A stretch of DNA of 51,036 bases from contig CAJWCP010000009.1 of the NCBI GenBank assembly GCA_913031595.1, forward strand, positions 1-51,036. Reading direction: 5' to 3'. Made by a program: the position numbers and the translations under genes. The notes beneath the pieces are model-generated. The model ran no database searches and had not been told where the DNA came from. It saw only the letters and a program-made list of their open reading frames with translations. This document shows positions 27,457 through 36,475 of the stretch, piece after piece (within the stretch, counting starts at the first letter, position 1; the number at the start of each line of letters is the position of its first letter). The stretch comes from an uncultured Flavobacteriales bacterium. Its GTDB lineage: Bacteria; Bacteroidota; Bacteroidia; Flavobacteriales; BACL11.

Positions 27457-28487
27457 TAATGACCAAAAATACGTGTCTTCTATTAATTATGATTACTCTT
27501 TTCGGATGCAGAAAAGAAGATGATTATGAATGTAACCCAACTCCTTTTAACCCAACTCCTTATACAATAGCAACACCTCCTGGTTTTCCAGACATGATTA
27601 TACCAGAAGACAATCCTATGACTGTTGAAGGTATAATGTTAGGAGAAAAATTATTTAATGATAATATATTAAGTGGTGATGAAACGGTATCCTGCGCTTC
27701 ATGTCATATAAAAACAGCAGGATTCTCAGACACTAATCAATTTAGTATAGGAATCAATGGCTTAGCAGGAGATAGAAATGCCTCAACAATTATAAATGCT
27801 GGATGGAATAATCAGTTTAATTGGGATGGTAGCGCAAGAAATCTAGAAGAACAAGCATTTGAACCTATTAGAAATCCTATTGAAATGAATAACACATGGG
27901 AAAATGTAGAAATGAAATTAAATACCCATGCTGAATACCCTACTTTATTTAAAAATGCTTTTAATATTGATTATATTGATTCAATACATATAGTGAAAGC
28001 AATTGCTCAATTTGAAAGAACATTAATATCTGTCAATAGTAGATATGACCAATATCTTAGAGGAGAAATTCAGCTCACCCCCTCTGAATTAAATGGATTT
28101 GCAATATTTAATTCAGAAAAAGGCGACTGTTTTCACTGTCATGGAACTCAAATGTTTACAGATAATCTTTTTCATAATAATGGGCTTGACACAGAACCTT
28201 TTAATGATTGGGGATTAGGAAATATAACCAACAACCCTTTAGATAATGCTAAATTTAAATCGCCTACTTTACGTAATATTGAATTTTCAAAACCATATAT
28301 GCATGATGGAAGATTTAATTCTCTAGAAGAAGTTGTAGAGCATTACAACTCAGGAGGAAATTTCTCTTCAACAGTTGACCCTTTAATGAAAAAATTAGGT
28401 GTAGGATTACAACTAACAAATGAAGAAAAACAAGATCTAATTGCATTCCTCAAAACATTATCTGATCCTGATTTTTTAGACAAATGA
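27453..28487 (+). CDS. MbnH/MauG-type di-haem cytochrome c peroxidase lipoprotein
   Basis: 344 residues. Lipoprotein-type start (LLLIMITLFGCRKED), then two c-type haem sites: CASCH (about residue 79) and CFHCH (about 225). Also GEKLFNDNILSGDETVSCASCH, WDGSARNLEEQAFEPIRNPIEM, FERTLIS and PTLRNIEFSKPYMHDGRFNSLEEVVEHYN, as in bacterial cytochrome c peroxidase and MauG proteins. Next to an MbnP-like gene the likely job is oxidation of the MbnP tryptophan rather than peroxide detoxification; that is inference from known MbnP/MbnH pairs. It starts within the mbnP-like stop (ATGA), and its own stop overlaps the first protease start in the same way. Confidence 0.9.
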   Translation: MIMTKNTCLLLIMITLFGCRKEDDYECNPTPFNPTPYTIATPPGFPDMIIPEDNPMTVEGIMLGEKLFNDNILSGDETVSCASCHIKTAGFSDTNQFSIGINGLAGDRNASTIINAGWNNQFNWDGSARNLEEQAFEPIRNPIEMNNTWENVEMKLNTHAEYPTLFKNAFNIDYIDSIHIVKAIAQFERTLISVNSRYDQYLRGEIQLTPSELNGFAIFNSEKGDCFHCHGTQMFTDNLFHNNGLDTEPFNDWGLGNITNNPLDNAKFKSPTLRNIEFSKPYMHDGRFNSLEEVVEHYNSGGNFSSTVDPLMKKLGVGLQLTNEEKQDLIAFLKTLSDPDFLDK

Positions 28488-30352
28488 TATATTCTTCTAC
28501 AAGAATATCTTTTATTATGAGATTATTAATTGCCTTATTAATATTTACTAAATGTAATCTCTGTGCACAAGAATATAATTGTGGGAGTCAAGAACGGTTA
28601 AACTATTATCTAGAATCAAACACAAAAAAGAAAATAGAACGAAAAGAAATTGAAGAAAGAATTAGAAAAAACATAAAAGAACATAACACAAATACTATTA
28701 TCCCTGTTATATTTCATATTGTTTATAAAAATCCATACGAAAACATATCAGACAATCAAATATATGAACAACTTGATGTTTTAAATAAAGATTTTACCAG
28801 AACAAATACTGATGCTTCAAATACACCAACTGATTTTATTCCCATTGCAGCAAACATGGAAATAAATTTCTGTTTAGCTCAACAAACTCCTAATGGCCTA
28901 CCAACTAATGGAATAATCAGAAAACAAACAAACAATAACTTTTTCCCTCTATACGGAGATGCTATATTCTATGATTCACTAGGGGGAAGCTCTGCATGGG
29001 ACACAAAAAAATATTTAAATATATGGGTCTGTGATATTGAAGATGGAATACTAGGGTGGGCACAATTTCCTTCAGGAGGAGATGTAAACACAGATGGAGT
29101 TGTAATAAACTTTGAACACTTTGGAAAGACAGGAACAGCTATATATCCTTATAATCTAGGACGTACTACAACACATGAAGTAGGACATTGGTTAAACTTA
29201 TATCATATATGGGGAGACACTAATTGTGGAGATGACTGGGTAAATGATACTCCTGAACAAGAACAAGCAAACTTTGGATGTAAAATTCACCCTCATCAAA
29301 GTTGTAATAATAATGGAGATATGTTCATGAACTATATGGACTATACAAATGATGCTTGCATGAATTCTTTCACTCTAGGACAAAAGAATAGAGTCTGGAC
29401 AGGAATATACAACTATAGGATAGATCTCTTATCATCAAATGGATGTAATCCTATAACAATTCCTAATAGTGATGCCGGTATTAGTAAAATTATAGAGCCA
29501 GATTTTTCAGACTGTGCTAATCCTATATACCCAAAAGTTGTACTTAAAAACTATGGTGGCAATATATTAAATTCTGTATCTATTGAATACTCAGTTAATG
29601 GAAGTAATATTTACACCAATAGTTGGAATGGAAACTTATCTCCTCTAGAAACAGATACAATAATTCTTTCAGGCATAATGAGTTCAGGAACAACTCAATT
29701 ATTAATTGCTAATACCATTTTACCAAATGGTAGTGCAGATATTAATCCAAGTAATGATCAACAACAATTAATTTTCTCCTCAATTAATGGAGAACTAATA
29801 AATATAAACATAATGACTGATAATTATGGTAATGAAAATTCTTGGAAATTATTAAATGAAGATAATATAGTCATAGACAGTAATGACAGTTTACTCAACA
29901 ATACATTATATGAACTTTCTTATTGTTTAGAATATAGCTGTTATAAATTTATAATTAATGATAGTTATGGAGATGGTTTTTGCTGTAATTTTGGAAATGG
30001 TTATTATGAATTATACGAGCATACATCTACAACACCTATTACTTTCGTACAGAATTTTTCTTTTACCGATACTACATATTTTTGTCTAGGTGCAAACTCA
30101 GTAAATGAAGAAGGAAAAAATTTAGAAATATATCCAAACCCAACAGATGGAAAACTTTACATAAATAATAATCTTGAATCAAAGAATCCGCTTATATTCG
30201 CAAGAATATTTAACATGCTTGGTCAAGAAGTCTTACATACCGAAATTAAAGATGAAGAAATTAACCTAAACATACTAAAAGAAGGTTTATATCAACTTAT
30301 AATTTATAATAAAGAAAAGCACTATCACCATAAAATAATACTAAAAAAATGA
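28484..30352 (+). CDS. secreted M43-type zinc metalloprotease with T9SS tail (1)
   Basis: 622 residues. Signal peptide in the first about 30 residues (ATG at 28484 in an ATGA overlap; an in-frame ATG at 28517 is an alternative). The catalytic zinc motif HEVGHWLNLYH is at residues 231-241 and the Met-turn region (MFMNYMDYT) follows at about 283. The upstream IIPVIFHIVYKN and DxVVINFEHFG parts match pappalysin-like M43 proteases. Residues about 440-540 are a module with SWKLLNEDN, CYKFIIND and DSYGDGFCC, the same type as the three N-terminal modules of the giant repeat protein. The end (LEIYPNPTDGKLYI... GLYQLIIYNKEKHYHHKIILKK) is a type A T9SS sorting domain. Expected secreted or surface-bound. 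Confidence 0.93.
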   Translation: MIYSSTRISFIMRLLIALLIFTKCNLCAQEYNCGSQERLNYYLESNTKKKIERKEIEERIRKNIKEHNTNTIIPVIFHIVYKNPYENISDNQIYEQLDVLNKDFTRTNTDASNTPTDFIPIAANMEINFCLAQQTPNGLPTNGIIRKQTNNNFFPLYGDAIFYDSLGGSSAWDTKKYLNIWVCDIEDGILGWAQFPSGGDVNTDGVVINFEHFGKTGTAIYPYNLGRTTTHEVGHWLNLYHIWGDTNCGDDWVNDTPEQEQANFGCKIHPHQSCNNNGDMFMNYMDYTNDACMNSFTLGQKNRVWTGIYNYRIDLLSSNGCNPITIPNSDAGISKIIEPDFSDCANPIYPKVVLKNYGGNILNSVSIEYSVNGSNIYTNSWNGNLSPLETDTIILSGIMSSGTTQLLIANTILPNGSADINPSNDQQQLIFSSINGELININIMTDNYGNENSWKLLNEDNIVIDSNDSLLNNTLYELSYCLEYSCYKFIINDSYGDGFCCNFGNGYYELYEHTSTTPITFVQNFSFTDTTYFCLGANSVNEEGKNLEIYPNPTDGKLYINNNLESKNPLIFARIFNMLGQEVLHTEIKDEEINLNILKEGLYQLIIYNKEKHYHHKIILKK

Positions 30353-31674
30353 GAAAAATACTACTTCTATTATTATTCTACAATATTAACATTATGAATG
30401 CGCAAGAAAATAGATTTTGGTGTAATACAACAAACATCATGAATAAAGCACTAGAGGAAAATATTACATATAAGGAAAATAGAAAAAAAATACAAGAGAA
30501 TAATAAACATTGGATTGATCAAAAGAATCAAAAAACAATAATCACAATACCTATAGTCGTACATGTTATACACAGAAATACACATGTTAATATAGGATCT
30601 GGCACAAATATATCAGATGATCAAATTGAAGACGCTATACGAATACTAAATGAAGATTATAGTAAATCAAATTCAGAATTTCCTAATCCTCCAAGAACAA
30701 CTTTTCTAAATCAGGCAAGTAATCCTGAATTGGAATTCTGCTTAGCTAGTGTTGATCCTGATGGAAATCCAACAAATGGTATCACAAGAACTTCATCTTC
30801 AAAAAACAACTTCGATCCTGATACAGAAGCTGATGATATGAAAAAAAATAATACAGGAGGAAGAGATGGATGGGATCCATCAAAATATCTAAATATATGG
30901 GTATGTGATTTAGCCACAACTTCCGGAGGAGGAATGGTTTTAGGTTATGCCTACTTGCCAGGATTACCATGGTGGTGGGAATGGAGAGATGGCCTAGTTG
31001 TAGACTTCCAATGGTTTGGAAGCATAGGAGCTGCTCAAGCCAGCGATGGTAGAACTGCAACTCATGAAATTGGCCACTATCTTGGTTTAGAACATACATT
31101 TTGTGAATCACAAAGCGGAGGCTGCTGTGATCAAGACAATGGAAATGTAAATGACACACCTCCTACAGATGGAGTATATTGGTATGGTGTTAATAATAGT
31201 ACGCCATCTCCTACTTCTTCCTCATATAATTCATGTAATGATATGAACTATGGTTTTAACTCTGATTCGCCTGACATGCATGAGAACTATATGTCATATG
31301 CATCTGATACATGGATGTTCACAAATAGTCAAGCTAATGTAATGCAAGCTACACTGAATGGATATAGATTAAGCTTAAAAAACTCTATAAGCTCAGGAAC
31401 AAATGTAAATTGTGGTGATATTACCATGAATAATTATATCTCATTAAATACAATCGATATACACCCTAATCCTAATAATGGAATAATATTAATTAATAGC
31501 TTAGAAAACATAGAATCTATATCAGTATCTACAGTAGCAGGCAGTCAGGTATTGCTAAAGAATCAAATAAAAAACAACCAAATTGATCTAGGTCACTTAA
31601 ACAATGGTGTATATGTTATTACTATCAATACAAATAATCAAACGTATACTAAAAAAATCATTCTGAAAAAATAA
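30349..31674 (+). CDS. secreted M43-type zinc metalloprotease with T9SS tail (2)
   Basis: 441 residues. Signal peptide (MRKILLLLLFYNINIMNAQ), propeptide-like N-terminal part, catalytic motif HEIGHYLGLEH at 239-249 and Met-turn MHENYMSYASD. Loops carry cysteines (CESQSGGCCDQDNGNVND) typical of M43 proteases. The last about 75 residues (IDIHPNPNNGIILIN... LNNGVYVITINTNNQTYTKKIILKK) form a type A T9SS sorting domain. It overlaps the first protease gene by 4 nt (ATGA). It lacks the DSYGDG module of its neighbour, so the two are not simple copies. Confidence 0.93.
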   Translation: MRKILLLLLFYNINIMNAQENRFWCNTTNIMNKALEENITYKENRKKIQENNKHWIDQKNQKTIITIPIVVHVIHRNTHVNIGSGTNISDDQIEDAIRILNEDYSKSNSEFPNPPRTTFLNQASNPELEFCLASVDPDGNPTNGITRTSSSKNNFDPDTEADDMKKNNTGGRDGWDPSKYLNIWVCDLATTSGGGMVLGYAYLPGLPWWWEWRDGLVVDFQWFGSIGAAQASDGRTATHEIGHYLGLEHTFCESQSGGCCDQDNGNVNDTPPTDGVYWYGVNNSTPSPTSSSYNSCNDMNYGFNSDSPDMHENYMSYASDTWMFTNSQANVMQATLNGYRLSLKNSISSGTNVNCGDITMNNYISLNTIDIHPNPNNGIILINSLENIESISVSTVAGSQVLLKNQIKNNQIDLGHLNNGVYVITINTNNQTYTKKIILKK

Positions 31675-32780
31675 TGTTATCTACTGAACATATAAATAAA
31701 GATTTAAAACCGATTGTAAAGAAGGTTTCTCAGCAGAAAAGAATATCAGAAAAAGAAGGCTTGCTATTATATACAAAAGCACCTCTCGCATTATTAGGAT
31801 CCCTTGCCAATTCTATTCGAGAAAGAACAAATGGAGAAAAAGTGTTTTTTAATAGAAATATACATATTGAACCTACAAATATTTGTGTATTTGATTGTAA
31901 ATTCTGTGCATACTCAAAATTACTTCGAAATAAAGATGAAGGATGGGAGTATACAATTAATGAAATGTGTGAAAAGATTACAAAATATAAAGAAGGAGAA
32001 ATCACAGAAGTGCATATAGTAGGAGGAGTACATCCTAAAATGGGATTAAAATACTTCATAGACTTAATAAAAGAAATTAAAAAAATTAGGCCAAAACTAC
32101 ATATAAAGGCATTTACCGCTGTGGAACTAGAATATATGTGTCGTAAAGCAAAGGTCAGCTATAAAGAAGGTTTAGAAATGTTGAAGAATGCAGGACAAGG
32201 CTCTTTACCTGGAGGAGGCGCAGAAATATTTCACAATGATATTCGATCAGAAATTTGTAAAGATAAATGTACTACAGAACAATGGCTAGAAATACATGAA
32301 GAAGCTCATAAATTATCTATGCCTTCTAATGCAACTATGTTATACGGACACATCGAAGATCCTATTCATATTATTGACCACATGAGCAAATTAAGATCTT
32401 TACAAGATAAGACAGGGGGATTTAACACCTTTATTCCACTTAAATATCGTAATGGAAACAATCAAATGTCACATATTGAAGAAGTAAGTTTAATTGAAGA
32501 TATACGCTTATATTCGTTTTCTAGGATTTTTATGGATAATTTCAAACATTTAAAAGCATATTGGCCAATGATAGGCAAAAAAACCACTCAGTCTTTATTA
32601 TCTTTTGGAGTAAATGATATTGATGGTACTATTGACGACACTACTAAAATTTATTCAATGGCTGGAGCTGAAGATCAAAATCCAGTTATGAGTACAGAGG
32701 AAATTGTTAAGCTAATAAAAGATGCAGGAAAGACTCCTGTAGAAAGAGATACACTATATAATACTATTAAAGAATATTAA
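31674..32780 (+). CDS. mqnE: aminofutalosine synthase
   Basis: 368 residues, a radical SAM enzyme. It joins 3-[(1-carboxyvinyl)oxy]benzoate to SAM to give aminofutalosine in the futalosine route to menaquinone. Features: cluster motif CVFDCKFCAYS (CxxxCxxC, about 72-79), IVGGVHPKMG, HIKAFTAVEL, SLPGGGAEIFHNDIR and SNATMLYGHIEDP. The last two, with the length, favour MqnE over MqnC. The ATG overlaps the protease stop (TAATG), so a quinone-synthesis gene rides at the end of an export operon; functional linkage is doubtful. Its stop overlaps the convergent RluD-type stop by 4 nt. Confidence 0.92.
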   Translation: MLSTEHINKDLKPIVKKVSQQKRISEKEGLLLYTKAPLALLGSLANSIRERTNGEKVFFNRNIHIEPTNICVFDCKFCAYSKLLRNKDEGWEYTINEMCEKITKYKEGEITEVHIVGGVHPKMGLKYFIDLIKEIKKIRPKLHIKAFTAVELEYMCRKAKVSYKEGLEMLKNAGQGSLPGGGAEIFHNDIRSEICKDKCTTEQWLEIHEEAHKLSMPSNATMLYGHIEDPIHIIDHMSKLRSLQDKTGGFNTFIPLKYRNGNNQMSHIEEVSLIEDIRLYSFSRIFMDNFKHLKAYWPMIGKKTTQSLLSFGVNDIDGTIDDTTKIYSMAGAEDQNPVMSTEEIVKLIKDAGKTPVERDTLYNTIKEY

Positions 32781-33784
32781 TACTTCTGATTAGAAGAATA
32801 TTTTCTCCATTTATCAATTAAAAAAGACATATCTTTAGGTAATTCAGAATCAAATAATAAGTTCTTAGAAGTTATTGGATGATTAAATTCTAATGATTTG
32901 GCATGTAGAGCGTGACGATCGCAAATCTTAAAGCAATTTTGTACAAATTGTTTATACTTAGAGAATACCGTTCCTTTAAGTATTAAATTTCCTCCATAAT
33001 CTGAGTCATTAAATAAAGGATGACCTAGATATTTAAAATGAGCACGGATCTGGTGTGTTCTTCCAGTTTCTAATGTACACTCAACTAATGTGGTATATCT
33101 AAATCGTTCTTTAACTTTATAATGAGAAACAGCATGCTTTCCATACTCTCCATTTGGAAAAACATCCATTATCTTTCGATTCTTTAAACTTCTTCCAATA
33201 TTACCAGTAATCGTACCTTCTTCTTCTTCTAAATTCCCCCATACTAATGCAATATATTTTCTATTAAGATCTCTTTTTTCAAATTTCTTTGATAAAGAAA
33301 TCATACTCTTCTCTGTTTTAGCAATAACTAATAATCCAGATGTATTCTTATCTATTCTATGTACTAATCCAGGACGATTATAACCTTGATAACTTGGTAA
33401 GTTATTAAAATGAAATACTAATGCATTTACTAACGTGCCTTCATAATTACCAAAACCAGGATGAACTACCATGCCAGCTTCCTTATTAACAATTAAAAGA
33501 TAATCATCTTCATAAGTAATATCTAAGGCTATATTTTGGGGTATTAATTCATGTTTTTCATTAGGAAAATCATAAACAACGGTAACAATATCTTCTGCCT
33601 TAACTTTATAATTTGACTTTACTATCTTAGCATTTACCTTAACATTTCCATCTTTAATAGCTTGTTGAATTTTATTTCTACTAGCAAACTCAATAAAGTT
33701 TAATAAAAACTTATCAATCCGTAAAGGCCTCTGTCCTTTATCTGCAATAAATTTATAATGTTCAAACTCGTGATACTCCTCCAT
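32777..33784 (-). CDS. rluD: RluD-type 23S rRNA pseudouridine synthase
   Basis: 335 residues. N-terminal S4 RNA-binding domain (LRIDKFLLNFIEFASRNKIQQAIKDGNVKVN, about 20-50), then the RluA-family catalytic core with HRIDKNTSGLLVIAKT (Asp about residue 142) and ETGRTHQIRAHFKYLGHPLFND. In other bacteria RluD modifies U1911, U1915 and U1917 of 23S rRNA; I infer the same. It is third in an operon after a PASTA gene and a T9SS gene, the start overlapping the previous stop by one base. PASTA / exported protein / RluD / ddl is a familiar Bacteroidota neighbourhood. Confidence 0.9.
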   Translation of the reverse strand: MEEYHEFEHYKFIADKGQRPLRIDKFLLNFIEFASRNKIQQAIKDGNVKVNAKIVKSNYKVKAEDIVTVVYDFPNEKHELIPQNIALDITYEDDYLLIVNKEAGMVVHPGFGNYEGTLVNALVFHFNNLPSYQGYNRPGLVHRIDKNTSGLLVIAKTEKSMISLSKKFEKRDLNRKYIALVWGNLEEEEGTITGNIGRSLKNRKIMDVFPNGEYGKHAVSHYKVKERFRYTTLVECTLETGRTHQIRAHFKYLGHPLFNDSDYGGNLILKGTVFSKYKQFVQNCFKICDRHALHAKSLEFNHPITSKNLLFDSELPKDMSFLIDKWRKYSSNQKY

Positions 33785-35571
33785 TAATAAACAAGTAATT
33801 TTTCATACTTCTTACTGACGTTATTTTCCAACTCAACTATATATAATGCCGCAGGAAGATCAGAAATAGAGATATTATTCACATTATCCCTTATATAAAC
33901 TTGCTTTACAAGTACACCTTGTAAAGTATAAAAAGAAACTCTATTATTATTACAATTAGTATTAATAAAGATATTAGAATTAGTTGGATTTGGATATAAA
34001 GTAAAATTATGATTACTCTCTGAAGTAACTAAAGGTAATGGTTTTTGACTAACAATAGGGCGAATCATCCAAGCACCTGGAAACTGAGAATTCATCCACC
34101 CAGAACCTACATTATAATGCATATATTGATTAGCATGTAAATTCTTGTCTAAACCTATATTTAATAAATCATCTGTAGTTTGCTCCCAGCCTACATAAAA
34201 AGTACCAACTAATTGAAAAAGAGAATCTAATCTATAAGTATGAAACTCACCATAATCAGTATGAAAAGGATAAACCTCTTGCTGATAAATTACAGATTCA
34301 CTCGCAAAAATATCACTCCAAATTGTTAATTTAAAAGGGATTTGATTAACAGAATCTAACATTTGCGGGAAATACATCTGAATAGCTCTTAATGTATCTG
34401 GCCTATTTAATTTAAATTGATAAGCTATCTTTGCACCATCTACATTAATACCATACGCAGACTCAGCAATACCATCATCATAAGAAAAATGAGAGAAAAA
34501 ATTCTGAGTTCTTATTATAGTATCATTCTTCTTATAGTCATTAATACCCGTGCCTATAATATGTTCAATATTAAATGAAACACTATCTAACATAATCGAG
34601 GAAAATGTATTACTAGCAACAGAAATAGGTGGAGAAAAAGAAAAATTACCAATGGAATCATAATTAAGAATCGTTACATTACGACTAACACCTATAGTTG
34701 GATAATGTGCTACCAAACTAACATCATCATACACATTATATTGATATTCAATATTAATACTACTATTATTATTTCTAATTAGAATATCAAGCGTATCTTT
34801 AATTTCTAAAGCTTCATTATTTAAGAAGTGTGACCAAGGCATCTCATTATATCTAGACAAAAACGATGGACTACTATATACAAAAGATACATCCTCTAAA
34901 CTCGTTGTGTCTGAAGGATTAATATATTCATCTAACTTAATGTAATCTATATGCCAATGATCAAAATTACCTGAAAGTGTAGCTTTATTTCTAAATCTAA
35001 ATTGAAAATCTTCAATAAGATAATCTGAAGTATTAATTAAAACAACATGTTTCTTAAACTCATAACTATAATCACCTTCTTTTTTCCATTGCACATTCCA
35101 ATCACCATTAACATCTTTAAATTCTAAAATTAATGAATCTTGTATTTCTGGATTGTCTCCTATACCCTGAGGTTGATAATAAAAAAAGAAGAAGGCCGTA
35201 CTTATATTTGACAAATCAATTTCTTGTGACATCAAAGTATCCGCGTATCCTTCAGGTATTGACATATCAATTGCATAAGCCAACCCATTAGCATTTAGGC
35301 CATCAAAAGTAGCAACACCTATAGTAGGGGGATTAATAGGATAAGTAGAATTTAAAAAAACATTACCTGAATACCATAAATTAGTATCTAAACCGGAAGA
35401 AAAGGACGAGAAATCATCAATAAAAGGCAAAGATATTCCATTCTTAATTTTAGATTTAGCAACAATATCTTTAGAAGGAGGGCCAAATAATAAATGACTA
35501 ATTACCTCCTGTGAAGAAAGAGTAAAACTAATAGTAATAAATACAAAAAGAAATAAATATCTATTCATCAT
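33784..35571 (-). CDS. T9SS-sorted exported protein, function unknown
   Basis: 595 residues. Signal peptide (MMNRYLFLFVFITISFTLSSQ), an FIDDFSSFSSGLDTNLW segment at about 50-66 and a jelly-roll-like beta region up to about 215, a long beta-rich body without recognisable enzyme motifs, then the type A sorting domain (FTLYPNPTNSNIFINTN, then LPAALYIVELENNVSKKYEKLLVY). The start overlaps the PASTA gene stop by 4 nt (ATGA). The same type of gene lies between PASTA and RluD genes in related genomes, so it may have a conserved envelope role, but no function is known to me. Confidence 0.8.
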   Translation of the reverse strand: MMNRYLFLFVFITISFTLSSQEVISHLLFGPPSKDIVAKSKIKNGISLPFIDDFSSFSSGLDTNLWYSGNVFLNSTYPINPPTIGVATFDGLNANGLAYAIDMSIPEGYADTLMSQEIDLSNISTAFFFFYYQPQGIGDNPEIQDSLILEFKDVNGDWNVQWKKEGDYSYEFKKHVVLINTSDYLIEDFQFRFRNKATLSGNFDHWHIDYIKLDEYINPSDTTSLEDVSFVYSSPSFLSRYNEMPWSHFLNNEALEIKDTLDILIRNNNSSINIEYQYNVYDDVSLVAHYPTIGVSRNVTILNYDSIGNFSFSPPISVASNTFSSIMLDSVSFNIEHIIGTGINDYKKNDTIIRTQNFFSHFSYDDGIAESAYGINVDGAKIAYQFKLNRPDTLRAIQMYFPQMLDSVNQIPFKLTIWSDIFASESVIYQQEVYPFHTDYGEFHTYRLDSLFQLVGTFYVGWEQTTDDLLNIGLDKNLHANQYMHYNVGSGWMNSQFPGAWMIRPIVSQKPLPLVTSESNHNFTLYPNPTNSNIFINTNCNNNRVSFYTLQGVLVKQVYIRDNVNNISISDLPAALYIVELENNVSKKYEKLLVY

Positions 35572-36362
35572 TCTGAGGATTTACTTTTAAAATATAAATC
35601 AATTGAAGAACCTATACTTATTTCCTTTTCATCATTACTTTCTGGGTATTGTTTATAAATAACTGCTAAAGTAGAGTCTTGAATAGAAGATAAAAAAACC
35701 TCTGAACCAACATTTAAAGAATTAGATTTCAAAACAATATTAGCCTCTACTCTATTAAGACCAATCAAATTAGGAATTATCACTCTCTCATGACTTAAAC
35801 CTTTACCTACTACTAAATCAACAACCGTACCTACGTATAACTCTTCTCCTTCTAGAATCTTGATGCCATTAACCTTAAAATCTAACACTTTATTCGTTGC
35901 AATATCAGCACGATATTCTAGCTCTCCAACTTCTAACTCTAACTTTTCTAACTTTCTAATAGCCTGTCTCAGAGATAAATCATAAATACTTGGAAAAAGA
36001 ACTTTTCTTGATTCTAATGAATTAATAGTTAAATAGATTCTTCTATTCTTTTTAACATCTGTAAGAGGTTCAGGATCCTGATTTACCACTATACCTTTAG
36101 GCCTTTTTCTATCAAAGATAGAATCAATAATAATATAACGAAGATTATTAGCTTCTGTAATAGAGTCTATATTATATAACTCAACATTAACATAATTAGG
36201 AACCTTAATATAATTGTCATGTAATGTGTAAATATCAAGGAATTTCAACCAAATAAAAAACAAAAGAATAAGTGTTATAAAAGCATATGCGAAATGACGA
36301 AGAAATGGAGAAGAAACCATTTCTTTTAAAAAAGAAATTAAATGCTGTATTATTTTATACAC
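35568..36362 (-). CDS. PASTA-domain membrane protein
   Basis: 264 residues from a GTG start at 36362. Short cytoplasmic end, one transmembrane helix (about 24-43, HFAYAFITLILLFFIWLKF), then three PASTA-like repeats (about 53-117, 121-186, 193-260; each with a VPN or IPN-type strand, a helix, and a closing Y/V-D-L strand). There is no kinase domain, unlike Gram-positive PASTA kinases. PASTA domains can bind muropeptides, and neighbouring ddl supports a cell-wall link. First gene of the PASTA-T9SS-RluD operon; promoter element 32 nt upstream. Confidence 0.88.
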   Translation of the reverse strand: MYKIIQHLISFLKEMVSSPFLRHFAYAFITLILLFFIWLKFLDIYTLHDNYIKVPNYVNVELYNIDSITEANNLRYIIIDSIFDRKRPKGIVVNQDPEPLTDVKKNRRIYLTINSLESRKVLFPSIYDLSLRQAIRKLEKLELEVGELEYRADIATNKVLDFKVNGIKILEGEELYVGTVVDLVVGKGLSHERVIIPNLIGLNRVEANIVLKSNSLNVGSEVFLSSIQDSTLAVIYKQYPESNDEKEISIGSSIDLYFKSKSSE

Positions 36363-36394
36363 TAACTAAGAAAATTTTTAATTAAAACGTAATA

Positions 36395-36402
36395 CAAATA
36401 TA
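36395..36402 (-). promoter_or_regulatory. -7 element TATATTTG
   Basis: Perfect TAnnTTTG match on the minus strand, 32 nt before the GTG start at 36362. Confidence 0.55.
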
Positions 36403-36450
36403 AAAATTATACATGCACAGATGCTTGCATTATAGAATAAAAAATATTTG

Positions 36451-36458
36451 TAAGTTTG
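36451..36458 (+). promoter_or_regulatory. -7 element TAAGTTTG before ddl
   Basis: Perfect TAnnTTTG match 17 nt before the ATG at 36476; also shows that the upstream in-frame ATG at 36413 is not the start. Confidence 0.6.
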
Positions 36459-36475
36459 TTATATTAATCATTATA

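Noticed and set aside
26695-28487. A methanobactin biosynthesis cluster
   Set aside because: Only MbnP- and MbnH-like genes are present; no MbnA precursor, MbnB/MbnC, transporter or TonB receptor is adjacent.
35568-36362. PASTA-type serine/threonine kinase
   Set aside because: Only a short cytoplasmic end precedes the membrane helix, so there is no kinase domain.
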